DNA from: Fimenecus sp045631075
Lineage (GTDB): Bacteria > Bacillota > Clostridia > Oscillospirales > Acutalibacteraceae
Direction: 5' to 3'
NCBI GenBank assembly: GCA_045631075.1
Contig: JAZQUC010000149.1
Location: 1-6,935, forward strand
Length of the DNA: 6,935 nucleotides
Shown here: positions 1 to 5,534 of the stretch, in pieces
Layout of the letters: each line of letters starts with the position of its first letter
How positions within the stretch are numbered: position 1 is the first letter of the stretch
The notes under the pieces: model-generated
What the model saw: only the letters and a program-made list of their open reading frames with translations
What the model was told of the DNA's origin: nothing
Databases searched by the model: none
Position numbers and translations under genes: made by a program

Positions 1-220
1 CTATATTTCACACTAAAAATTCTGCGAAATCATAATTATCACTATTTTAATACGCTATGATAATATCACATTTTAACATTATTATAAAGATTTTTTACAA
101 AAAGTTAATATCTTGAATAAAAAAACACAAAGGCCTGTGTAAACAAAATTTCAAAATCCATACAACATAATCCACTATTATTTTACATTTACACTCATCT
201 ACAACGCTATTTCAAAAACG
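1..220. other. AT-rich intergenic stretch without a recognisable gene
   Basis: I see no open frame of useful length with a ribosome site on either strand. The only local structure is a short hairpin at 125-140: stem ACACA/TGTGT, loop AAGGCC. Read on the - strand it is followed by seven Ts, so it could be a weak terminator for leftward transcription, but the 5-bp stem is too poor to call. A promoter for a gene left of the window may lie here; I found no convincing -35/-10 pair. Confidence 0.5.
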
Positions 221-281
221 ACGAATTGTATCAAATAGCATAGTTAATGCCAAATCAGATACCACTATTGATACAATTTGT
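221..281 (+). promoter_or_regulatory. Candidate anti-terminator helix of an orphan attenuator
   Basis: In + strand RNA, 221-238 can pair with 265-281: 17 base pairs including one G-U, with a single bulged A at 234/235. The 3' arm of this helix is also most of the 5' arm of the hairpin at 258-296, so the two structures cannot coexist. This is the layout of riboswitch, T-box or leader-peptide attenuators. No family-specific sensor motif was recognised, and no + strand gene follows (the next gene, at 411-1766, is on the - strand). The pairing is read directly; a regulatory role is inference. Confidence 0.35.
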
Positions 282-308
282 GTTGATAGTGGTATCGTTG
301 TTTTATAT
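258..308 (+). terminator. Strong hairpin with U-rich tail, + strand
   Basis: Arms 258-274 and 280-296 form an 11-bp perfect helix (GATACCACTAT / ATAGTGGTATC) that continues for six more pairs, three of them G-U, to a 5-nt loop AATTT. It is followed by GTTGTTTTATAT. The G-U pairs would be A-C mismatches in - strand RNA, so the full 17-bp hairpin exists only in a rightward transcript. It fits an intrinsic terminator. What is transcribed from the left is not visible; it could be an untranslated RNA starting inside the window or the tail of a gene left of it. Confidence 0.5.
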
Positions 309-333
309 AGTATTTAAGCCATTTAGAAAGCAT

Positions 334-374
334 AAGCGTTGCATTTGGGAACATCACTCCCTTCTGCAACGCTT
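334..374 (+). repeat. Hairpin repeat copy 1 (terminator-like)
   Basis: The outer 10-bp stem is AAGCGTTGCA/TGCAACGCTT. A symmetrical 3x3 internal loop (TTT/TTC) follows, then an inner stem GGGA/TCCC (347-350 with 358-361) and a 7-nt loop. The + strand continues into TTTATTTATT. The - strand exit is only moderately T-rich. It lies 36 nt beyond the stop of the DUF4434-like gene, so it probably ends that leftward message as well as any rightward one. The first 18 nt, AAGCGTTGCATTTGGGAA, are identical to the copies at 1883 and 6297. Confidence 0.75.
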
Positions 375-410
375 TTTATTTATTAAGTTGTTTTTTAGAA
401 AACTATATCA

Positions 411-1766
411 TCAATCATGTAACAATTCTACACTTGACTGGTTTCCGGCTGCGTCCACAGCAGTAATTGTATATATATCACCTGAAATACTATCAGAATC
501 TGTTACTGTAAGAGGATAATCCCACTTATAATTTTCCACTCGTGTGAAAAATTCACCATTTTTGCAAATGCGATAATAAGCAATACCGAAGTTATCGTGA
601 GAAGCCTCCCAGCTTATTGTCACGCCGTTTTCATTAGAAATAATTATTGCGTTTACCGGCTTAGTAGGGCACTCTGTTTCAAGCACATATCCGTTCGAAA
701 CATAATCACGATATGTTTCCATATACATATTCTTTACAACATTTGGTGAGTAATAGTGTGAGTAAGAGAATGTAATTATGTTCTCACAATAGCGTGAAGC
801 AACATCCAACTGCATAACAAATCGGTCAAGTGTTGCAGGGACTGACTCGATATTTTCAGTTTCAGGTCGTAGAATTGTGCCACCAAGAGCACTTGGACCT
901 ATTGCAATATCAAAATTTTCACAGTTTGCCCACAACTTTATGTCTGCATCAACTTTTTTCACTGCTTCAGAATATATTTCCCAGATTCTGACAAGATCAT
1001 CTGCTTCAATCCAATCAGCACCTACTGCATCCTGTGGTGCAACGATATCACCATCTCTGAAATCGACTTTTTCAAAGAATGTAAGCCATTGAGAATAGGT
1101 TGCAACATCACCCAAATCAAGATAATGGGCAGTAAATGGACTTATCATCATTGGAAGAGATGAGTCAACTTCAGTTGCTCTGTTAAGAACAGTATTAAAG
1201 CCCTTAGCCATCTTATTCATAAGTGGGCCACAGTTTATCTGATTGTTAATTTCAAGGGTAAAATACCAACCATAGAAATTCTCAGGACTGATAGAATAGT
1301 ACCCGTCATAAATGTCTTCAAGCATATCAGCAGTAATCTCACAGACGGACTTGTATTCTCCAGTATAATTGCCGAGTAACCAAAAGGAATCAAACATTGT
1401 CAGACCAACAAAAATTTTAATATCTGTACCTTTACAGGCTTTCAAAGCTGCCCCGATAACATCACCACCAAAGGTAGCATCGTCAAAGGCTGAAATTGTG
1501 CTGTTATAATAAACAGTCCAGTTCCCTTCTGAGTCCATATTTGCAATATCCTGCAAAACGAGGTATTTGACACCATCACGCTGCATACAATCAATCTCTG
1601 TTGCCCAACGCTCATCATCCCAAGTACTACTCATCCACGATTGAATAAATGTACCGGTAAATTCAGGTGCACACTTGCGTTCAGGCAACTGAGTATCACC
1701 GAAAGGAGTTGCGAATGTAATAAATGCCATCAGTGCAACAAAAAAATTCTTAATAAAACTGAACAT
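411..1766 (-). CDS. Secreted DUF4434-like (glycosidase-fold) protein with C-terminal Fn3 domain
   Basis: A 451-residue protein. Residues 1-25 are a signal peptide (short basic start, hydrophobic FVALMAFITFA) without a lipobox, so export is expected. Residues about 35-350 resemble DUF4434 proteins, which are predicted TIM barrels related to clan-A glycoside hydrolases: FTGTFIQSW near the start, PQDAVGADW at 244-252, and acidic strand ends FTLE (E172) and ANCE (E283) that are candidate catalytic residues. Residues about 366-448 are a fibronectin type III domain, common in extracellular Clostridia enzymes. I chose ATG 1766 because AAGGTG (1775-1780) lies 8 nt upstream; an in-frame GTG at 1775 overlaps that ribosome site. 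Transcribed alone, with its own promoter and a hairpin after the stop. Family assignment is from recalled motifs; substrate and activity are unknown, and glycan degradation is inferred from the neighbouring hydrolases. Confidence 0.75.
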   Translation of the reverse strand: MFSFIKNFFVALMAFITFATPFGDTQLPERKCAPEFTGTFIQSWMSSTWDDERWATEIDCMQRDGVKYLVLQDIANMDSEGNWTVYYNSTISAFDDATFGGDVIGAALKACKGTDIKIFVGLTMFDSFWLLGNYTGEYKSVCEITADMLEDIYDGYYSISPENFYGWYFTLEINNQINCGPLMNKMAKGFNTVLNRATEVDSSLPMMISPFTAHYLDLGDVATYSQWLTFFEKVDFRDGDIVAPQDAVGADWIEADDLVRIWEIYSEAVKKVDADIKLWANCENFDIAIGPSALGGTILRPETENIESVPATLDRFVMQLDVASRYCENIITFSYSHYYSPNVVKNMYMETYRDYVSNGYVLETECPTKPVNAIIISNENGVTISWEASHDNFGIAYYRICKNGEFFTRVENYKWDYPLTVTDSDSISGDIYTITAVDAAGNQSSVELLHD

Positions 1767-1807
1767 AAAAAACACACCTTATTTCAATAAAATAACTTTA
1801 CAACCAC

Positions 1808-1816
1808 ATTATAACA
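1808..1816 (-). promoter_or_regulatory. Extended -10 promoter of the DUF4434-like gene
   Basis: On the - strand the sequence reads TGT-TATAAT, a perfect -10 hexamer (1808-1813) with the upstream TG of an extended -10 (1815-1816). No good -35 is found at 16-18 nt, which is usual for this promoter class. The start site should be near 1801, giving a leader of about 35 nt to ATG 1766. Further upstream, 1844-1857 has a short GGAT-N6-ATCC dyad that could bind a regulator, but it is too short to claim. Confidence 0.55.
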
Positions 1817-1882
1817 CATCACACATAAATTTTCTATAAGAAAGGATAATTTAATCCGGAACATATCTATATAAAAAAACAC

Positions 1883-1925
1883 AAGCGTTGCATTTGGGAA
1901 ATCTCACGCCCCTATTGCAACGCTT
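1883..1925 (-). terminator. Hairpin repeat copy 2, terminator of abfA-DUF6171 unit
   Basis: Same architecture as the copy at 334: 10-bp outer stem AAGCGTTGCA/TGCAACGCTT, 3x3 internal loop (TTT/TAT), inner stem GGG/CCC (1896-1898 with 1910-1912). It starts 6 nt after the DUF6171 stop codon. On the - strand the stem is followed by GTGTTTTTTTAT; on the + strand by TTATTTTT. It can therefore terminate in both directions, but the only gene reading into it here is leftward. Confidence 0.8.
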
Positions 1926-1931
1926 TTATTT

Positions 1932-2183
1932 TTACCATCTTCTGTCCATTATGTTTGGACAGTTGTTCTTTTTAAATGCTGCTCTGAATTCCACATAACA
2001 GCCACATTTCATACAAACGCCTGAAATCAAATGCTCGCAATTTTTGCACTCATTCAGACGTTTCGCATAAAGTTCATCATCTGATTTTTCTTTTGGTGAA
2101 AGCTTATCAATTCTTGTTGTTATGCTTTCAAGCACGTCTTCTTCTGCCATTTCTCGTAGCAGACATCTTTTACATACTGCCAT
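1932..2183 (-). CDS. DUF6171 family small cysteine-rich protein
   Basis: An 83-residue protein with eight cysteines: C4-x2-C7 at the start, C46-x2-C49, C57-x2-C60-x-C62, and C75. The core RLNECKNCEHLISGVCMKCG and the following CYVEFRAAF match the DUF6171 pattern as I recall it from Clostridia. The paired CxxC motifs suggest a zinc ribbon or another metal site; no function is known. There is no signal peptide or membrane segment, so it should be cytoplasmic. ATG 2183 is preferred: the abfA stop reads TAA-T-ATG into it, one base apart, with no clear ribosome site, so translation is probably coupled to abfA. A TTG at 2192 would add three residues and overlap abfA. A hairpin terminator follows directly, making this the last gene of the unit. 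Its link to arabinose metabolism is positional only. Confidence 0.8.
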   Translation of the reverse strand: MAVCKRCLLREMAEEDVLESITTRIDKLSPKEKSDDELYAKRLNECKNCEHLISGVCMKCGCYVEFRAAFKKNNCPNIMDRRW

Positions 2184-2184
2184 A

Positions 2185-3657
2185 TTATTCAATCACAAAC
2201 TTAACTACGGAACAAGGAGGAACAGTTGTCTTGAAACCATCAGCAAGCATTTCATAATCGCTGAATACCTTTGTACCAACAGCGTTTTTGTTTTCAAAGC
2301 TGTTATAATCGTTCATTTCACCTGTAAGGATTTCCGCTGAAAGTTTCTTAAGTGTGAAATCTGCTATCTGGCAATGGATTTCTGCACCGTCATCAGCTGA
2401 TGTGTTAACTATTGTTGCGATTATTGTGCCGTCATCTTTGACCGATGCACTCTCGATAAGTTTTGGCAGATTACCTTTTTCTGAAATATTGTTTGTTGTT
2501 ATGTATGAACCCAAAAGCGTATTTTCCTGATGGTCTTTATACATTTTAAAAATATAATATGTAGGAGTCAGAAGCATATCTTCACCGTCTGTAAGAGCTA
2601 CAGCCTGAAGAACATTTATTGTCTGTGCAATATTTGCCATTCTGATTCTGTCGGAATGTTTGTTGAAAATATTGAGGGTAAGACCTGCAACAACAGCGTC
2701 TCTCATTGTATTCTGCTGATAAAGGAAGCCAGGATTTGTACCTTCTTCAACATCATACCAAGTACCCCATTCATCAACTATCATGCCAACTCTCTTTTCA
2801 GGGTCATAACGATTCATAATATCACCATGACGACGTACAAGTTCTTCCATTTTGTAAGCCTTTTCTATGGTTGTATAATATTCATTTTTGGTAAATCCGA
2901 GTGCTTTACCTTTATTGCCCCAATCACCAGGAAGAGTGTAATAGTGAAGAGACAACCCGTTCATACGGTTACCTGCTTTTTTCATAAGTACATCTGTCCA
3001 GTTATAGTCAAAAGCATTTGCTCCACAAGCAATTCTGTAAATGCGATTGTTATTGTCATAATCACGGACATAGGTTTCGTAACGTCTATACTGGTCGGCG
3101 TAAAACTCAGGGTGCATATTGCCGCCACAACCCCAATTTTCGTTGCCAACACCGAAATATTTTACTTTCCATGGTTTTTCCTGACCATTTTCTTTACGAA
3201 GGTCAGCCATAGGAGAAACACCATCAAAGGTCATATACTCAACCCATTCGCTCATTTCCTGAACAGTGCCTGAACCGAGGTTTCCGTTGACATAAGCCTC
3301 ACAGTCGAGCTGCTTACAAAGCTCAAAAAATTCGTGAGTGCCGAAAGAGTTATCTTCAACAACACCGCCCCAATGGGTATTAATCATTTTCTTTCTGTTT
3401 TCTTTTGGACCGATACCATCTTTCCAATGGTATTCATCAGCAAAGCAACCACCGGGCCAACGAAGAACTGGAATACCCATTTCTTTGAGAGCATCCACAA
3501 CATCTTTTCTCATACCATTTACGTTGGGTATAGGTGAATCTTCGCCTACATAAAGACCTTCATAAATACACCTGCCTAAGTGTTCTGAAAAATGACCGTA
3601 AATCTCCTTGTTGATTTTACTAACTTTTTGATTAGGGTTGATTAAATATTTTTCCAT
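2185..3657 (-). CDS. abfA: Alpha-N-arabinofuranosidase, glycoside hydrolase family 51 (EC 3.2.1.55)
   Basis: A 490-residue protein, the normal full length for intracellular GH51 enzymes. These retaining enzymes release terminal alpha-L-arabinofuranose from arabinan and arabinoxylan oligosaccharides. The (beta/alpha)8 domain carries LRWPGGCFADEYHW (65-78), the acid/base glutamate in GNENWG (E173) and the nucleophile in IVDEWGTW (E296). The C-terminal 100 or so residues are the beta-sandwich ending TVPPCSVVKFVIE. No signal peptide is present, so it should act in the cytoplasm on imported oligosaccharides. ATG 3657 has an ideal ribosome site, AAAGGAG, 6 nt upstream. It lies 61 nt beyond arsC in the same direction and is coupled at its 3' end to a DUF6171 gene. 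No transporter or AraC/LacI-type regulator is in the window. GH51 also includes some endoglucanases, but the motifs favour arabinofuranosidase. Confidence 0.95.
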   Translation of the reverse strand: MEKYLINPNQKVSKINKEIYGHFSEHLGRCIYEGLYVGEDSPIPNVNGMRKDVVDALKEMGIPVLRWPGGCFADEYHWKDGIGPKENRKKMINTHWGGVVEDNSFGTHEFFELCKQLDCEAYVNGNLGSGTVQEMSEWVEYMTFDGVSPMADLRKENGQEKPWKVKYFGVGNENWGCGGNMHPEFYADQYRRYETYVRDYDNNNRIYRIACGANAFDYNWTDVLMKKAGNRMNGLSLHYYTLPGDWGNKGKALGFTKNEYYTTIEKAYKMEELVRRHGDIMNRYDPEKRVGMIVDEWGTWYDVEEGTNPGFLYQQNTMRDAVVAGLTLNIFNKHSDRIRMANIAQTINVLQAVALTDGEDMLLTPTYYIFKMYKDHQENTLLGSYITTNNISEKGNLPKLIESASVKDDGTIIATIVNTSADDGAEIHCQIADFTLKKLSAEILTGEMNDYNSFENKNAVGTKVFSDYEMLADGFKTTVPPCSVVKFVIE

Positions 3658-3678
3658 AATGTTCTCCTTTATTTTTCA

Positions 3679-3708
3679 AGTATAAAACTATCGTTAAATT
3701 ACTGATAA
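3679..3708 (-). promoter_or_regulatory. Possible promoter in the arsC-abfA gap
   Basis: On the - strand TTATCA (3703-3708) and TATACT (3679-3684) are separated by 18 nt. The hexamers match the sigma-A consensus at 4/6 and 5/6 positions. The start would be near 3672, leaving a very short leader of about 15 nt that barely includes AAAGGAG. An inverted repeat, TAAAACTAT (3683-3691) and ATAGTTTTA (3721-3729), spans the gap and touches the -10. No good terminator separates arsC from abfA, so read-through from the Crp/Fnr operon is also possible. Confidence 0.3.
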
Positions 3709-3718
3709 TCGTTTTGTG

Positions 3719-4096
3719 CTATAGTTTTAACAGCAGTTCGTGGATTTGTTTAATGACCTCAACAAAGTCGGCATCTTCTTTACCTGTTGGGTCGGACAAA
3801 TTCCAGTTATCATCAAAATTTCTGCCAATAAAAGGGCACCCAACATCGCAACCCATAGATATTGCTATATCCGGTTCGGGTATTTTATCGTAGGTTTTGC
3901 TATACTGTGTCTGCTCCATATCAATGCCATAAAGTTGTTTCATAAGCCTTATGGCATCCTGATTAATCTGTGGTTTGGTTTCCGTTCCTGCTGAATAAAA
4001 ATCGTATTTATCACTCATAAAGTGTTTGCCTAATGCTTCTGCAATCTGGCTACGGCAAGAATTATGTACACAAATAAAAGCTATCTTCTTTTTCAA
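3719..4096 (-). CDS. arsC: Arsenate reductase, thioredoxin-coupled type (low-molecular-weight phosphatase fold)
   Basis: A 125-residue protein that should reduce arsenate to arsenite in the cytoplasm, regenerated by thioredoxin. It has the C-x5-R phosphate-type loop CVHNSCRS (C9 nucleophile, R15), the resolving pair C83 and C87 in ISMGCDVGCP, and the W-x-L-x-DPTGK acid loop (DP at 102-103). Length and order fit clostridial ArsC. Start: TTG 4096 gives the family-typical MKKKIAFICVHNSC, with ribosome site GAGGTG (4106-4111) 9 nt upstream. A GTG at 4123 would add nine unrelated residues encoded inside the upstream gene. The TTGA overlap with the DUF5714 stop indicates translational coupling. No arsenite pump, ArsR or ArsD is visible, which is unusual for an arsenic operon. 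Because the fold is shared with low-molecular-weight tyrosine phosphatases, a phosphatase or another oxyanion/redox role is possible, although C83/C87 favour reductase. Confidence 0.88.
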   Translation of the reverse strand: MKKKIAFICVHNSCRSQIAEALGKHFMSDKYDFYSAGTETKPQINQDAIRLMKQLYGIDMEQTQYSKTYDKIPEPDIAISMGCDVGCPFIGRNFDDNWNLSDPTGKEDADFVEVIKQIHELLLKL

Positions 4097-4773
4097 TGAA
4101 ACGGACACCTCTCTTTGATACACTGATTATTCTGTGACGAATGAATACATTTGATTTCGTTCAATTCCATTTCTACACCAAGATTTTCCTTTGCGAAATT
4201 AACCGCTTCAATAATTGCAAGATATGAATTTCGTTTGCAACATCTTGGACCACCGATTTCACCGATTGCTTTTAAGGAAGCAGAGGTCATAAGGTTGGAA
4301 AGTCCCCATTCTTTATTCTTGAGCGGTGTTGAATTTGTAACAATGGACATAAACATTCCGCTACTCACTCCTGCTCCACAAGCACCCCAAAAACCACAAG
4401 CTCCACCAGGCACTTGTTTACCTCTCGACTGCATTTCAGCAAGACATTTTTCAAGGTCAATATCACCACCGGCATTTTTATATGCTGTAAGAAGTGCTGC
4501 ACCTACCATAATATGATGTTCCGGGCCGTGCATATGGCAAAAATCTAACGACATCATTTTTTTAAGTATATATATAGGATTTTTTGATTTCTCATTAAGA
4601 CAAATTGAATAAATCCCGTCCATTCCATTAGTATGACATTCATCGCAAATATAGTGTCCTTTTGAACATCTTGTTTTACTATTTTCTTTTTTATGACAAA
4701 TCTCACATTCCATCATAACATCAGAATCGAGATATTCTAATAATGCTTTGCAAATTAAACATTCTTCATTCAT
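4093..4773 (-). CDS. DUF5714 domain protein with N-terminal zinc-finger-like module
   Basis: A 226-residue protein of unknown function. Residues 5-58 carry CxxC pairs C5/C8, C23/C26 and C36-x3-H40-x2-C43-x2-C46, a zinc-ribbon or treble-clef-like module. The DUF5714 core follows: HMHGPEHH (80-87), VPGGACGFWGACGAGVSSG (121-139, C126 and C132), MTSASL (162-167) and GGPRCCKR (174-181, C178 and C179). The tail adds C209, C218 and C223. The strictly patterned Cys and His residues suggest a metal or redox-active site; this is inference, and I know of no established reaction. ATG 4773 has GGGAG 8 nt upstream, fused to the TAG stop of the Crp/Fnr gene (12-nt gap), and its stop overlaps the arsC start, so all three are one operon. 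No signal peptide or membrane segment is present. Confidence 0.8.
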   Translation of the reverse strand: MNEECLICKALLEYLDSDVMMECEICHKKENSKTRCSKGHYICDECHTNGMDGIYSICLNEKSKNPIYILKKMMSLDFCHMHGPEHHIMVGAALLTAYKNAGGDIDLEKCLAEMQSRGKQVPGGACGFWGACGAGVSSGMFMSIVTNSTPLKNKEWGLSNLMTSASLKAIGEIGGPRCCKRNSYLAIIEAVNFAKENLGVEMELNEIKCIHSSQNNQCIKERCPFH

Positions 4774-4785
4774 ACTTTTTTCTCC

Positions 4786-5445
4786 CTACAATAACTTAAA
4801 ACTGTTTTTCTCGAATTCCAAAAGTCCCTCGTCACGCATTTTGCAAAGCTCGTTGGACATAGCACTTCTGTCAACTGACAGAAAATCTGCAAGTTGCTGA
4901 CGATTAAAAGGAATCGTGAACTTTGCACTGTTGTGTTTTTTAGCCTGCTCAGATAAATACGAAATTAACTTTTCTCGTGTGGAACGTTTGGACATATGGC
5001 CGAGCTTTTGCACAAGTTTTCTGTTTTTTTCGGATATGGCAAAAAACATATTTTGCACTAATAATGTGTGAAACCGACAAGCAGAGGAACAGGTGGTGAG
5101 AATTCTCTTTACATCAAACAATATAACGACACTATCTTCTATTGCTACAACATCATTGAGTAAAGCACCACTTTCGGGTGCTACATAAGCTTCACCGAAC
5201 ATTTCACCTACTGCTATCTGACCAAGAAGACTGCGATTTCCCCAGTAATCATCCTTTTGAATATGCAAAGTTCCTTTGACCAAAACAATGATATCACTTA
5301 AATGCTCACCTTGACGTAAAACATATTCTCCCTTTTTATAGTTGTATAGACGTGCACCAAGACAAGAAAGCATCGATGAAATCTCATCATCACCAATTCC
5401 GGCAAATATCTGTGTTTTTTTGAGTATTTGAACATATTTTTTCAT
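4786..5445 (-). CDS. Crp/Fnr family transcriptional regulator
   Basis: A 219-residue protein of usual length. Residues about 13-115 are the cyclic-nucleotide-like effector fold (FAGIGDDEISSML, KKGEYVLRQGE, GQIAVGEMFGE), followed by a dimer helix and a winged helix-turn-helix at about 177-212 (FNRQQLADFLSVDRSAMSNELCKMRDEGLL). The FNR N-terminal cluster cysteines are absent; cysteines are C28, C119, C123 and C201. The TTCSSACRFH segment with C119-x3-C123 recurs in related clostridial regulators. The recognition helix reads DRSAMSN where CRP has SRETVGR, so a site other than TGTGA is expected. ATG 5445 has a weak ribosome site, AAAGAG. It is the first gene of the operon and divergent from the Fe-S protein gene, with a palindrome between them, pointing to control of both. 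The ligand is unknown; a redox, NO or oxygen signal is inferred from context. Confidence 0.92.
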   Translation of the reverse strand: MKKYVQILKKTQIFAGIGDDEISSMLSCLGARLYNYKKGEYVLRQGEHLSDIIVLVKGTLHIQKDDYWGNRSLLGQIAVGEMFGEAYVAPESGALLNDVVAIEDSVVILFDVKRILTTCSSACRFHTLLVQNMFFAISEKNRKLVQKLGHMSKRSTREKLISYLSEQAKKHNSAKFTIPFNRQQLADFLSVDRSAMSNELCKMRDEGLLEFEKNSFKLL

Positions 5446-5460
5446 ACAGTTTCTCTTTCT

Positions 5461-5474
5461 GTTGTAAAAACAAC
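5461..5474. promoter_or_regulatory. Candidate Crp/Fnr operator GTTGT-N4-ACAAC
   Basis: A perfect 5-4-5 palindrome with the same spacing as FNR boxes (TTGAT-N4-ATCAA) but different half-sites. Its centre, 5467.5, is exactly -41.5 from the start predicted from the rightward TATAAT box, the class II activator position. It also lies about 10-23 nt downstream of the predicted leftward start, where a bound protein would hinder its own operon. Binding by the adjacent regulator is inference. Confidence 0.55.
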
Positions 5475-5489
5475 CGATTTGTTTTAAAT

Positions 5490-5518
5490 ATTATACTATA
5501 ATAAGCTCACATAATCAA
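5490..5518 (-). promoter_or_regulatory. Promoter of the Crp/Fnr-DUF5714-arsC operon
   Basis: On the - strand TTGATT (5513-5518) and TATAAT (5490-5495) are separated by exactly 17 nt: a perfect -10 and a 4/6 -35. The start should fall near 5483, giving a leader of about 38 nt that contains the palindrome at 5461-5474. The -10 region overlaps the rightward promoter, so polymerase binding in the two directions is likely to compete. Confidence 0.65.
5497..5502 (+). promoter_or_regulatory. Rightward -10 box of the 4Fe-4S protein gene
   Basis: A perfect TATAAT with no acceptable -35: the hexamer at 17-nt spacing is CCGATT. This is the look of an activator-dependent promoter. With +1 at 5509 (A), the palindrome at 5461-5474 sits at -41.5. 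The leader would be 26 nt and includes the ribosome site GAGGAG (5521-5526), 8 nt before ATG 5535. Confidence 0.5.
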
Positions 5519-5534
5519 GAGAGGAGCAAACTGA

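Noticed and set aside
125..140. ACACA-AAGGCC-TGTGT hairpin as a leftward terminator
   Set aside because: Only five A/T-rich pairs; the seven-T tract is suggestive, but the stem is too weak to support a separate call.
247..519. Small + strand frame with a hydrophobic N-terminus (IPLLIQFVLIVVSLFYIVF), reminiscent of a type I toxin peptide
   Set aside because: No ribosome site precedes ATG 247; the hydrophobic part is encoded by the hairpin at 258-296, the frame runs through repeat copy 1 and then about 100 nt antisense into the DUF4434-like gene.
1791..1806. GTTGTAAA on the - strand in the DUF4434-like leader as a second Crp/Fnr site
   Set aside because: Only one half-site matches; the expected ACAAC partner at 4-nt spacing is absent.
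2213..2219. AAGGAGG on the + strand, like a strong ribosome site
   Set aside because: It is the reverse complement of abfA codons for Pro-Pro near the C-terminus; no credible + strand gene follows it.
2530..3273. 247-codon open frame on the + strand
   Set aside because: It lies wholly antisense to abfA, whose GH51 catalytic motifs are intact; the product has no recognisable domain and no ribosome site was seen.
4151..4516. 121-codon + strand frame
   Set aside because: Antisense to the conserved core of the DUF5714 gene; Pro/Ser-rich translation typical of a shadow frame.
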